Made by a program: the position numbers and the translations under genes. From the IMG/VR virus record IMGVR_UViG_3300043122_000207, positions 124,001-188,000 of that record: a stretch of DNA of 64,000 nucleotides, one strand, 5' to 3'. How positions within the stretch are numbered: position 1 is the stretch's first letter; each line of letters begins with the position of its first letter. This document shows positions 42,949-51,407 of the stretch, piece after piece. Below the pieces are notes generated by a model, which saw only the letters and a program-made list of their open reading frames with translations, did no database searches and had not been told where the DNA came from. The DNA is from a virus.

Positions 42949-44604
42949 ATGGCTGGAAATAATAGACAAGTAGCAGTTATACCTATTAAATATAAAGATA
43001 GAGAGTTAGCATTACCAGGAGAAATTATCCTGGATAGTGATGGACGAATGTTTGCTAAATTAAATGATGGAACTGTCAAACCCATACGTGGCGAACAATT
43101 TAATTTTATTCAAGATTTAATTAAACATAATTGGCATGTCGGTGACCAGGAATCTTTAGATTATGATATGGCAAGTTGGATTAAAACTGGAGACTATGAC
43201 CCTTCTATTGATTATGAACGAGGGACAATATTAATTAAGGAATATTATTTAGAACCTGATGGTACTGAAAAGGAAAGATGGAGGGCTATAGCACCTATAA
43301 CGGAGTTAAGTGGTGTAATAGTCAATGATAATACTGGGAAAACTTTAGAGGATATGATAAATGATGATCTATCTGATGGTTTTATATCTACAGATGATAA
43401 ATTAGGAGATGGTGATTTACAATATGTTTCGGGGAATACATTCACTATCGTTGGTGATTGGTTAGATATATTCTTAGAAGATAGAAAACTTAAAATGCTA
43501 TCAGATGGTAATGAAGTTTTTTCTTTGATAGATCATGTGAATTATGATGGGACAGTTACGACTGTGACATTGGAGGATTCTGTTCTTGGGTCATCTATAG
43601 AGGAGGTTTTATATTCTATAATATCCCCTGGTGAAACTGGACCTATTTCGGATACCGATACATATTCTAAGATAGCTGAATATTTGGAAGCTGGAAATAA
43701 TATAGATATTGATTTATCTAATGCTGATAAATTGAAAATAAGTTCTCCAACCGATACTGATGGCATAAAATCAGTTATAGGTGATTGGATTCAAGGTGGC
43801 GGTGCGACCACTGTATCCTATAATCCGACTGCCGGTACTCTTAAGATATCCAGTGTCAACACACAACGAAGTGATGGAGAAATAAATAGTTTGATAGAAA
43901 GCCACATGAATGGACCTGTTGAGATCGGGGATAATTTAAAAGTCGGTGGCAATATAGATTTAACGGGATTTGATTTAGTTTGGGATGAACATACAGACGG
44001 TGCTAGAATCACATTCGTTAATCCGAGTGATGCAGATGAAACATATATGCTTTTTGAAACAAACGATAACAGTGATGAATATTTTAAATGGGGGCATAAA
44101 GATGTTTCTTTTGAGGAATGGATGCGTTTAGAACAAAGTGGTTTGACAGTTAATGGTGAGATTACAGGCACAAAAGTTTGGAATGCAGTGTATAATGGTG
44201 ATGTCGCGGAACTTTTTGATTGTGTAGAGCATCAAGAATTTGAACCTGGTGATGTTTTGGTTTCGATGAAAGGTTTATGTTGTAAAACATCAGAGGAAAA
44301 ACACCGTGGTGTTGTGGGTGTTGTTTCAGATCCTGAATCATATGGGTATTTGCTTGGTGGTCCTGAAAGAGATTCCATTGATGACTATGGTGAAAACCAA
44401 CAACCTGTAGGGATAACAGGGCGTACTAAAGTAAAAGTTACAGGTGATATAAAAGAGCATGATCTTTTGGTCACATCTAAAAAATCTGGATACGCAACAA
44501 AGATTAATAGTGATGAATATATGCCCGGAACTGTTTTTGCTAAAGCTTTAGAAGGTAACAATGGTGAAGACAAAAAAATTTGGGCTTTAATAATGAACGC
44601 ATAA
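42949..44604 (+). CDS. Tail-fibre/spike-like protein with C-terminal trimer-type domain
   Basis: 551 residues, AGAGGTGAG site. The N-terminus (RDRELALPGEIILDSDG) resembles phage structural attachment domains. The middle is Asp/Gly/Ser/Thr-rich, with repeated beta segments as in fibres. The C-terminal about 140 residues (GDVAELFDCVEHQEFEPGDVLVSMKG..., later HRGVVGVVSDPESYGYLLGG) resemble the Peptidase_G2/self-cleaving or assembly domain of fibre proteins. It is the first gene of the long operon with the radical SAM genes and may be one of their targets. Confidence 0.6.
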   Translation: MAGNNRQVAVIPIKYKDRELALPGEIILDSDGRMFAKLNDGTVKPIRGEQFNFIQDLIKHNWHVGDQESLDYDMASWIKTGDYDPSIDYERGTILIKEYYLEPDGTEKERWRAIAPITELSGVIVNDNTGKTLEDMINDDLSDGFISTDDKLGDGDLQYVSGNTFTIVGDWLDIFLEDRKLKMLSDGNEVFSLIDHVNYDGTVTTVTLEDSVLGSSIEEVLYSIISPGETGPISDTDTYSKIAEYLEAGNNIDIDLSNADKLKISSPTDTDGIKSVIGDWIQGGGATTVSYNPTAGTLKISSVNTQRSDGEINSLIESHMNGPVEIGDNLKVGGNIDLTGFDLVWDEHTDGARITFVNPSDADETYMLFETNDNSDEYFKWGHKDVSFEEWMRLEQSGLTVNGEITGTKVWNAVYNGDVAELFDCVEHQEFEPGDVLVSMKGLCCKTSEEKHRGVVGVVSDPESYGYLLGGPERDSIDDYGENQQPVGITGRTKVKVTGDIKEHDLLVTSKKSGYATKINSDEYMPGTVFAKALEGNNGEDKKIWALIMNA

Positions 44605-44625
44605 AATTGAAAGGGTGATGGTTTA

Positions 44626-45336
44626 ATGTTTGATCCACATTATATGCCTAGAGAAATAGTGGATAAAATGTACAATAAATATTTTATCCATAATTTCAAA
44701 ATGATGCTTAAATATGTAGATTATGATTGGGTTCATCCGATGGATGTAAAGACAAACGACCATATGGTTTCATGGGATAATGACCCGTATTTGGAAAAAA
44801 CAAAAAATGAAAGAATAAAGTTAGGGTTGGATGTTTTGGAGAATGGGAACTATTGGCCATTCACAGGGGACTGGGGCATGAATGTTTCTGAAGGATGTCA
44901 TAGGATATGGTCTTTACAGGAGGTTTATAAAAACATCAAAAAATATGAAAAAAGATATTTGATGTTTAAGCATAGTTGGCAATTTTATTATGATTTTCGG
45001 AAAATACAGCTCGACCATACAATTGAAGGTATCGATAATTTTGACGAATTATATAGCACATTCACAGAGTATGTGTATGTTCCTGATAAATGTATAGGTG
45101 AACCTTATTTAAAAAACACACTTGAAGACAAGACTGTAGATAAAATAGATTTTGGAGAATTTAACCTTTGTGTGATGGAATGTAAAAACATCTATGATAT
45201 ATTTTTGGCTTATATATCAATACCGGTTTTAATGAGGTATCCTTTAGCACACCAAGAGAAGATAGGTAAAAGAGTTCCTTCTTTACCACATATGAATGAT
45301 GAGGGATTTTTTAGAGAATGGTACAGTAAAAGGTAG
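44626..45336 (+). CDS. ParB-like protein, copy 1
   Basis: 236 residues, 21 bases after the fibre gene. The centre reads GLDVLENGNYWPFTGDWGMNVSEGCHRIWSL, aligning with GLDVHKNGMYNPILLQ... and EGRHRSLG of the two later copies. A P-I-x(n)-E-G-x-H-R core is typical of ParB/Srx-like domains, which bind nucleotides and in some families cut DNA or modify proteins. In this copy the flanks differ and the C-terminal NGIYYGGIS motif of the other two is missing. The role in this operon is unknown; it may be an adaptor or enzyme. Confidence 0.5.
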   Translation: MFDPHYMPREIVDKMYNKYFIHNFKMMLKYVDYDWVHPMDVKTNDHMVSWDNDPYLEKTKNERIKLGLDVLENGNYWPFTGDWGMNVSEGCHRIWSLQEVYKNIKKYEKRYLMFKHSWQFYYDFRKIQLDHTIEGIDNFDELYSTFTEYVYVPDKCIGEPYLKNTLEDKTVDKIDFGEFNLCVMECKNIYDIFLAYISIPVLMRYPLAHQEKIGKRVPSLPHMNDEGFFREWYSKR

Positions 45337-45348
45337 GGGGTATATATA

Positions 45349-46452
45349 ATGGAAAAGGGAGATATTTTTTTTAATAGCTTAAATAGTGTGCAGTTGATAT
45401 TGAATAAGAAATGTAATTTTAATTGTAGCTATTGTTTTTCAGATAATGATGGTGAGGAAATGGATTCCGAATTACTGTTTTCTGATGTTTATAGATTTTT
45501 AAAAGAAAACTTATCGGATGATACAACTTTAAATTTTTTTGGTGGAGAACCAATGTTAGATTACCGAGAAAAGATAGACCCGTTAGTTTGTACTTTAAGG
45601 GATGACGGGTTTGAAGGTGGTATAGGTATAGTTACAAATGGGAGTCTTTTCAACGAAAAAATAATGGATGAAATCATTGAGACAAATGTATCTGTTATGG
45701 TTAGTTTGGATGGTGATTATGAGACATTCTCTAAAAATAGAAATTCAGATCGTGAAGTTTTTGATGATATTATAAATAGTATAAAATATTTTGTTTCTAA
45801 AGATTACCCGAATATCAGTGTTCGTTTAACATATGGCGAAGATGACATTGAGAATTTAACCAAAAATATTAAATTTATATATTCACTTGGGGTGGATGTG
45901 ATTGAATTTTACCATGTTGATGAAATAAAACTCGATAAAAAATCAGCGGAAAAGTTAAAAGAAGAATTTGATAAATTGTTTTTCTTTTATGTGAAAAACG
46001 ATGTTAAAATAAAATATATAGATGACTTGGTTCATTATTATTTAAATCCGGATGAGCATTCCAGAGGTAAATTACATCAGTGTGGATTGTTAAATAAAGA
46101 TAATTTTGATATGACAATCGATACTTCCGGTGATATTTTTACATGTCATCATTTTAATTCTGATGATAAAAAATATGATAGTTTTCATATCGGTAATATA
46201 AAGGAAACTTTCTATAAAGAAAAAATAAAGAATTTGAATTTGGGTCATTTAAAGAAAAAATATGTTTATGCACATAATGCAAGAGAAAATACCTGTTCAA
46301 AATGTAAATTGTATGATTTGTGTAATTCTATTTGTACTATGCAAAATATAAAGCAAAACAACAATATTTTTTTAAATTATAATGTCGATTGTTTTATAAA
46401 AAGGTCCTTCTATGATGTTATAGAATGGAGATTGAATGAGGTGAGACAATGA
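45349..46452 (+). CDS. Radical SAM protein with SPASM-type domain, copy 1
   Basis: 367 residues. C22-x3-C26-x2-C29 (CNFNCSYC) binds the radical SAM iron-sulfur cluster. FFGGEP is the SAM-binding GGE motif, and VTNGS and MVSLDG are barrel strands. The C-terminal part holds CGL...TCHHF and C-x2-C-x5-C-x3-C, the cysteine pattern of SPASM domains with auxiliary clusters. Such proteins modify peptides and proteins (sulfatase maturation, RiPP thioether or cyclophane links). It follows ParB-like copy 1 by 12 bases and overlaps the next gene by four. Confidence 0.85.
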   Translation: MEKGDIFFNSLNSVQLILNKKCNFNCSYCFSDNDGEEMDSELLFSDVYRFLKENLSDDTTLNFFGGEPMLDYREKIDPLVCTLRDDGFEGGIGIVTNGSLFNEKIMDEIIETNVSVMVSLDGDYETFSKNRNSDREVFDDIINSIKYFVSKDYPNISVRLTYGEDDIENLTKNIKFIYSLGVDVIEFYHVDEIKLDKKSAEKLKEEFDKLFFFYVKNDVKIKYIDDLVHYYLNPDEHSRGKLHQCGLLNKDNFDMTIDTSGDIFTCHHFNSDDKKYDSFHIGNIKETFYKEKIKNLNLGHLKKKYVYAHNARENTCSKCKLYDLCNSICTMQNIKQNNNIFLNYNVDCFIKRSFYDVIEWRLNEVRQ

Positions 46453-47204
46453 CAGATAGGGATATTTTTGGTTGTTTGTATAAAGATTATATAGAAACCA
46501 ATTTAAAAAATATTGTAAGTCACAGTTTATTCGATATAGAATTTGTGACTCCAGAAAAACTGGCATGTATGGTTGATCTACCAAATAAACCATATTTTTT
46601 TGACGAGAATGGAAAGATAAAAAATGAGAATATTAATTTAGAGGGTATTGAGGGGTTAAATAAATCTAGAGATTTAGCTTTGGATATTCTAGAAAATGGT
46701 TTTTATTATCCCTTGATTGTGCAAAAGGATGAGTTAGGGTATATTGGTGCTGAAGGGAGACACCGTTCCTTGGGTATTTTATCTTTATATAATAAGGGTG
46801 TTTGGCCCAGAGATAAAAGAATACCTGTTATAGTGTGTTATTTTGATTATCAGTCCCTCGTTAAGGGTGTAAAAGATGTTAGAAGTGGAAAAAAGGATTG
46901 TATAATAGGGGAATACCCAATGAATGAAAGTCTTTTTTTGAATGCATCCACATTAGCAGATTTATTTTCAAAGAAAAATTATTTAATCAATTACGATAAA
47001 AAGAAACTTATTGATGATGAGTTAGGGATATTTCAATGCGAGATAAATGATCTCTATAGTTTTTTCATATTAAATGGTATTTATTATGGTGGTATAAGTA
47101 GAGATATTTTGAAATATAAAAAAAGAGATAATCCTATTGAACCATCTCGTGTTATAAACAATATCCGTGATTTTTATTTATTTTTCAAAAATGGGAGTGG
47201 ATGA
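46449..47204 (+). CDS. ParB-like protein, copy 2
   Basis: 251 residues, start overlapping the radical SAM stop (ATGA). It aligns along its length with the following gene: IETNLKNIVSHSLFDIEFVTPEKL, ALDILENGFYYPLIVQ, IGAEGRHRSLGILSLYNKGVW and a C-terminal FFILNGIYYGGIS. The EGRHR core with a preceding PLI strand is ParB/Srx-like. Interleaving with radical SAM genes suggests a shared pathway, perhaps substrate recognition or cofactor/nucleotide handling. Function not established. Confidence 0.55.
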   Translation: MTDRDIFGCLYKDYIETNLKNIVSHSLFDIEFVTPEKLACMVDLPNKPYFFDENGKIKNENINLEGIEGLNKSRDLALDILENGFYYPLIVQKDELGYIGAEGRHRSLGILSLYNKGVWPRDKRIPVIVCYFDYQSLVKGVKDVRSGKKDCIIGEYPMNESLFLNASTLADLFSKKNYLINYDKKKLIDDELGIFQCEINDLYSFFILNGIYYGGISRDILKYKKRDNPIEPSRVINNIRDFYLFFKNGSG

Positions 47205-47205
47205 A

Positions 47206-47973
47206 ATGAAACATAGGGAAATAACCGAATACTTTTATAATGATTTTATTGATACAAATTTACGCAATTTAAACAACCACCCACAATTCAATATCGAATG
47301 GATGACACCAGAAGAAATTATAAACAAACTGAATATACAGGGTGAAGAACATCATATGTTCGATGGTGATATGGATTATACTGATATACCTGGGGATCTT
47401 TTTCTCTATAACTCCTTTAATGATGCGAAAAAGTTGGGTTTGGATGTTCATAAAAATGGAATGTACAATCCCATTTTATTACAGAAGGTAGATGGTGTAT
47501 ATTCTAGATCCGAAGGAAGTCATCGTTTAAGAGGGATACTTCATCTTTATAAATCTGGTGTTTGGGATAAAAATAAGAAAATATGTTTTTTGGTGTGTGA
47601 ATTTGGATACGAAAAAATGAGATTGGAAATTGTTGATATAAGAAAAAATATCAAAAAAACTTTAGATGATCCTGATATGTATAAGATGGACGATGTTTTA
47701 ACTCTTAATGCACCTTTATATCATGGATGGGATAGTAGAACTAAACTCCTAGTCAAGTATGAAAGAAAAAAATTAACAAACGAAGAGCTTCAAATATACA
47801 GTTTTGATATAGAGAATTTTTATGACTTTTTTTTTATTAATGGTATTTATTATGGTGGTATAAGTAACGATTTATTTTTATACCATAATACAGATGAAAT
47901 GATTCATCCTAGTCCAGTAGTTAATGATGAAAAATTTTTTAAAAAATATATGGGGGATGTTAAAGATGAGTAA
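47206..47973 (+). CDS. ParB-like protein, copy 3
   Basis: 255 residues from ATG 47206, chosen because MKHREITEYFYNDFIDTNL then aligns with the start of copy 2. Shared blocks: FNIEWMTPEEI, GLDVHKNGMYNPILLQ, SEGSHRLRGILHLYKSGVW and FFFINGIYYGGIS. The core arginine of EGRHR is replaced by serine (EGSHR), so if catalysis needs it this copy may be inactive or different. Tandem duplicate of copy 2, one base after it, and overlapping the next radical SAM gene. Confidence 0.55.
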   Translation: MKHREITEYFYNDFIDTNLRNLNNHPQFNIEWMTPEEIINKLNIQGEEHHMFDGDMDYTDIPGDLFLYNSFNDAKKLGLDVHKNGMYNPILLQKVDGVYSRSEGSHRLRGILHLYKSGVWDKNKKICFLVCEFGYEKMRLEIVDIRKNIKKTLDDPDMYKMDDVLTLNAPLYHGWDSRTKLLVKYERKKLTNEELQIYSFDIENFYDFFFINGIYYGGISNDLFLYHNTDEMIHPSPVVNDEKFFKKYMGDVKDE

Positions 47974-49114
47974 CATAAAGAGAGGTTTCACTTTTGATGA
48001 ATATGAAAAAAGTATTAAAAATAGATATAATGCTTCTTTAATATTTAAGATAACTAATTATTGTCCACACAATTGTAGTTATTGTTATCATAAATATAAA
48101 AATGAAGAAGATCTTGATAAAGAAATGTCTTTGGATGTTTTTAAAGAAGCACTTTATAAACTAGGGGATAGTTTCGAAGTTATAAAATTACACTTACATG
48201 GTGGTGAGCCACTTACTGTACCATATGAAAAGTTAAAGTCTATGTTGGAGATAATAGAAGAATATAGACAAAAAAGAAATAGGGGTAAATTTATAATCAC
48301 TATGGCCACTAATTTATTGCTTCTTGATGAGGAAAAATTGGAAATTCTTGAAGAACACGATGTTAAGATTTCTACCAGTTATGATGGGAAATACCATAAT
48401 GAAAAAAGAGCGGTTAATCTTGAGAGAGTGAAAGAAAAAATTGATATGACCCAAGGTGTTGGGATGATAGGTGTTATGACAAAAGATTGGGTTGAGGATT
48501 TGGATGAATCAATAGATTATGTTGAAAATAGCAAAAAAGGGAAACCCTTGGTTAATCCAGTTATGGCTTTTCCTGCAGATGATGAAGATGTTCTCGATCC
48601 AGGTGATTATTCAGATTTTGTCATTCGACGTTTTGAAAAACAAATGGAGACTGGATTGTTTAGTTGGGGGACATTAAGATATCTACAAGCGGTTCTGGGT
48701 CATTCTGGCGACTGTTTTGTTTCGGGTTGTCTTAACTCAATATTTACAGTAACACCATCAGGAAATATAAAGGGTTGTGATTCCCGTAATGAAGATTATT
48801 GGTATTATTGTAATATATCTGATATAGAATGTGTTGAAGATATTTATGAGACTGAAAAGTATAAGAATATGCAGAGGATGTATTACAATAGATTAAAAAA
48901 ATGTGAAAAAGAATGTGATGTTTTTGAGTATTGTGTTGGTGGCTGTCCTAATAATTATAGGCTTAGACCGGATGGTGAATTCAGCAAAGATTACATGTGT
49001 TATGATTATAAACAGATGATATACTATTTTCGGGATTTTTATGAAAGCTTTGGTAGTAAAGAAGAGAATCTACCCGAAAGAATTAAGGATGTTTTGATGT
49101 TAAAAAATGATTGA
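47966..49114 (+). CDS. Radical SAM protein with SPASM-type domain, copy 2
   Basis: 382 residues from ATG 47966 (GGGGGA site, overlapping the upstream stop as ATGAGTAA). C33-x3-C37-x2-C40 (CPHNCSYC) binds the catalytic cluster; LHGGEP is the SAM motif. The C-terminal SPASM region includes GDCFVSGC, NIKGCD, CEKECDVFEYCVGGCPNNY and a last MCYDY cysteine, the full twitch/SPASM spacing of peptide-modifying enzymes. It differs substantially from copies 1 and 3, so it probably has its own target or reaction. Confidence 0.85.
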   Translation: MSNIKRGFTFDEYEKSIKNRYNASLIFKITNYCPHNCSYCYHKYKNEEDLDKEMSLDVFKEALYKLGDSFEVIKLHLHGGEPLTVPYEKLKSMLEIIEEYRQKRNRGKFIITMATNLLLLDEEKLEILEEHDVKISTSYDGKYHNEKRAVNLERVKEKIDMTQGVGMIGVMTKDWVEDLDESIDYVENSKKGKPLVNPVMAFPADDEDVLDPGDYSDFVIRRFEKQMETGLFSWGTLRYLQAVLGHSGDCFVSGCLNSIFTVTPSGNIKGCDSRNEDYWYYCNISDIECVEDIYETEKYKNMQRMYYNRLKKCEKECDVFEYCVGGCPNNYRLRPDGEFSKDYMCYDYKQMIYYFRDFYESFGSKEENLPERIKDVLMLKND

Positions 49115-49134
49115 TAAAAAGGAGATGGTGGGAA

Positions 49135-50121
49135 ATGTTTAGTGTACCGTTTAATCAAACCGAGGAGGAAATAGAATTATATAGGGATAATGAAGATATT
49201 ATAAAAGAAATTTATGCACCTATATCACCCAATTTTTTACACACTGCCCGACATATTGGGTGGTCAGAAAAAAATGATTATTTACTAGAGGAGCTTTTAA
49301 AAACTAGTTCTGAAACATCCATAGGATTGAATCTCTTGATGAATTCTATAAATGACGATAAAATATTTATGATGAATGATTTAAAAGATATGTTAAACCA
49401 AGTGTATGAATATCAAAAACTTGGTTTAAAAAAAGTTACAGTTGCAAACCCTATTCTGTATCGGGCTATAGTGGAGAATTTACCCGGTATCGATATCGGT
49501 TTATCTGTTATTGCTAATGCTGACACCATAGAAAAAATAAAGCAATTTTATGATTTTGGTAATCTAGTAGAATATTGTGTTCCACCAAAATTAACAAGAA
49601 ACAGGGATTTTATAGAAAAGATAAAATCACTATTTGATGGTGTTAAAATTAAAATGATGGTTAATTGTTTTTGTAATCCAAACTGTGTTGGTTTTATACA
49701 CCATCACATTGAGGCTTCTAGTGGAAAAAAAGAAAAGGATACAGGGTATTTTAATTATGTTTGTAGCCAACATACAATAAACCCTCTTAAAAAGAATATA
49801 ATTTTCCCCAATGAAATAGAGCATTATTCAGAGTATGTGGATGTTTTCAAAATATCAGGAAGAGAGACACATACCGAAACTATGTCGGAAATTTTGGATC
49901 TATATAGAAATCCTAAAAAATTAAAGGAATATAATTTTCTTAAAGTTTTAGATGGATATAAAGCAAAGGGTGCTTACCTTTATGACATAAGTCCAAAGAA
50001 TGGTCCAAGCAGAAACTTAGATTTAATAGAAAACTGTGACTATATGTGTATAGAAAATAAATGTGACCATTGTGGGGAAATGTTAGCTAAAAATTTTGAA
50101 TTTATGGAGGGTGAATTATAA
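49135..50121 (+). CDS. U32-like protein, copy 2
   Basis: 328 residues from ATG 49135 (AAGGAGATGGTGGG site). The barrel strand VTVANPILYRAIVENLPGIDIGLSVIANADTIEKI is typical of U32 proteins, followed by a cysteine cluster (NCFCNPNC, later YVCSQH), KISGRE and a C-terminal C-x4-C-x2-C. U32 proteins (UbiU/V, RlhA, TrhP) bind iron-sulfur clusters and hydroxylate without oxygen. In an operon of radical SAM enzymes it may carry out a linked oxidation. Its stop overlaps the next start. Confidence 0.6.
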   Translation: MFSVPFNQTEEEIELYRDNEDIIKEIYAPISPNFLHTARHIGWSEKNDYLLEELLKTSSETSIGLNLLMNSINDDKIFMMNDLKDMLNQVYEYQKLGLKKVTVANPILYRAIVENLPGIDIGLSVIANADTIEKIKQFYDFGNLVEYCVPPKLTRNRDFIEKIKSLFDGVKIKMMVNCFCNPNCVGFIHHHIEASSGKKEKDTGYFNYVCSQHTINPLKKNIIFPNEIEHYSEYVDVFKISGRETHTETMSEILDLYRNPKKLKEYNFLKVLDGYKAKGAYLYDISPKNGPSRNLDLIENCDYMCIENKCDHCGEMLAKNFEFMEGEL

Positions 50122-51092
50122 TGAATATTATGTTAAATAATTATTGCAATTTAAATTGTGAATATTGTTTTGTAGAGAAACAATCAGGTCCCAATGCCAG
50201 AAATATAACTATGGAGAATTTTGCAAAATATATCAAATTCTTAAAAAACAATGGTATTAGAGAGGCTAAGTTGTTAGGAGGTGAACCAACACTTCATCCA
50301 AAATTTAAAGCTATAGTTAAATATTTAAATAGTGATGATTTTTTTGAGAAAATATTGATATTTACTAATGCTCTATCTCTCAATGAAGAAATGGTTGATG
50401 AAATAATTTCACCTAAAGTTAGTTTTTTAGTGAACTATAATAAAGAGGAAGATATAGGGAAAGAAAATTTTAAAAAAACATCTGATAATATCGATTATTT
50501 GGTTGGTGAATATAATAAACACAATAGTGGACATAGAGTCACTCTCGGTATAAACATATCTGAACCTGATTTTGATTATAAATATATAGTGGATAAGAGT
50601 CAGGAGTTGGGGTTAGATAATATAAGGTATAGTTTAACTGTGCCAACTAAAATAAATGAGGATTATGTGTCAATAAAAGAATATGAGAAATTTATACCTG
50701 GTATCTTAGAATTTTTTAAATATGCTAATAGAAGGAATATTAGATTGAGTATCGACTGCAACAATATTCCAAAGTGTTTATTTGAAAAAGAAGAATTGTT
50801 GGAAGTGATTTTGGGTAATAACGATATGTGTGAAAGAAAATATTGCACAATGCCTCTTGATATAGATATGGATCTAAATGTCACTAGATGTTTTCCTTTT
50901 AAAAACAGATTTGAAGTGAATTTAGAGGATTTTAATGATATGGGTGAGTTAGTAGATTATTTTGGGTCTAGAATAGACAAGTATAGGTTCAATGAACCCA
51001 CATTTAAAGAATGTGTTGATTGTGAACTTTTTAAAGAAAGACTATGTCAAGGTGGATGTTTGATTTATAAATTTGGTAACAACAAACTCTAA
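50121..51092 (+). CDS. Radical SAM protein with SPASM-like C-terminus, copy 3
   Basis: 323 residues. C9-x3-C13-x2-C16 (CNLNCEYC) lies almost at the N-terminus, then LLGGEPTLHP and the barrel strands. The C-terminus has MCERKYC, TRCFPF and ECVDCELFKERLCQGGC, a SPASM-like auxiliary cluster site. It is the last of the seven enzyme-like genes and sits directly upstream of the small protein and the tryptophan-array gene, so those are its nearest candidate substrates. Confidence 0.85.
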   Translation: MNIMLNNYCNLNCEYCFVEKQSGPNARNITMENFAKYIKFLKNNGIREAKLLGGEPTLHPKFKAIVKYLNSDDFFEKILIFTNALSLNEEMVDEIISPKVSFLVNYNKEEDIGKENFKKTSDNIDYLVGEYNKHNSGHRVTLGINISEPDFDYKYIVDKSQELGLDNIRYSLTVPTKINEDYVSIKEYEKFIPGILEFFKYANRRNIRLSIDCNNIPKCLFEKEELLEVILGNNDMCERKYCTMPLDIDMDLNVTRCFPFKNRFEVNLEDFNDMGELVDYFGSRIDKYRFNEPTFKECVDCELFKERLCQGGCLIYKFGNNKL

Positions 51093-51104
51093 GGGGGTTT
51101 CAAA

Positions 51105-51389
51105 ATGGAAATTAAAATTAATGGAACAGATGTAGTTAGTGATATTGAATATTGGGAAATAAGTAAAGCTAGTGAGGGAAATTTATCTACAATGATTTTG
51201 AAGGCTGAATTTTCTTCTAATTTGTTTGATTTGGTGGATACAGATACAACAGAGAATATTCTTTTTGTAGAGGATGATGAAAATAAATCGGTTAAGTTTG
51301 ATATTGACAATATTAAATTTATCGGACTAAAATCTAAAGAAGGTTCAATGCAGCAACAATTTGTAGCACATGGTGTTTTAGAGAAATAA
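51105..51389 (+). CDS. Small beta-rich protein
   Basis: 94 residues, AAGGGGG site. Acidic, beta-rich (MEIKINGTDVVSDIEYWEISKA...), no membrane segment. Its opening resembles that of the protein at 52128 (ILIDGVSISDY), so the two may be distant relatives flanking the tryptophan-array gene. It could be a small virion protein or a substrate/partner of the modifying enzymes. No family was recognised. Confidence 0.5.
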   Translation: MEIKINGTDVVSDIEYWEISKASEGNLSTMILKAEFSSNLFDLVDTDTTENILFVEDDENKSVKFDIDNIKFIGLKSKEGSMQQQFVAHGVLEK

Positions 51390-51407
51390 TTATTGGAGGT
51401 GGGTCTT

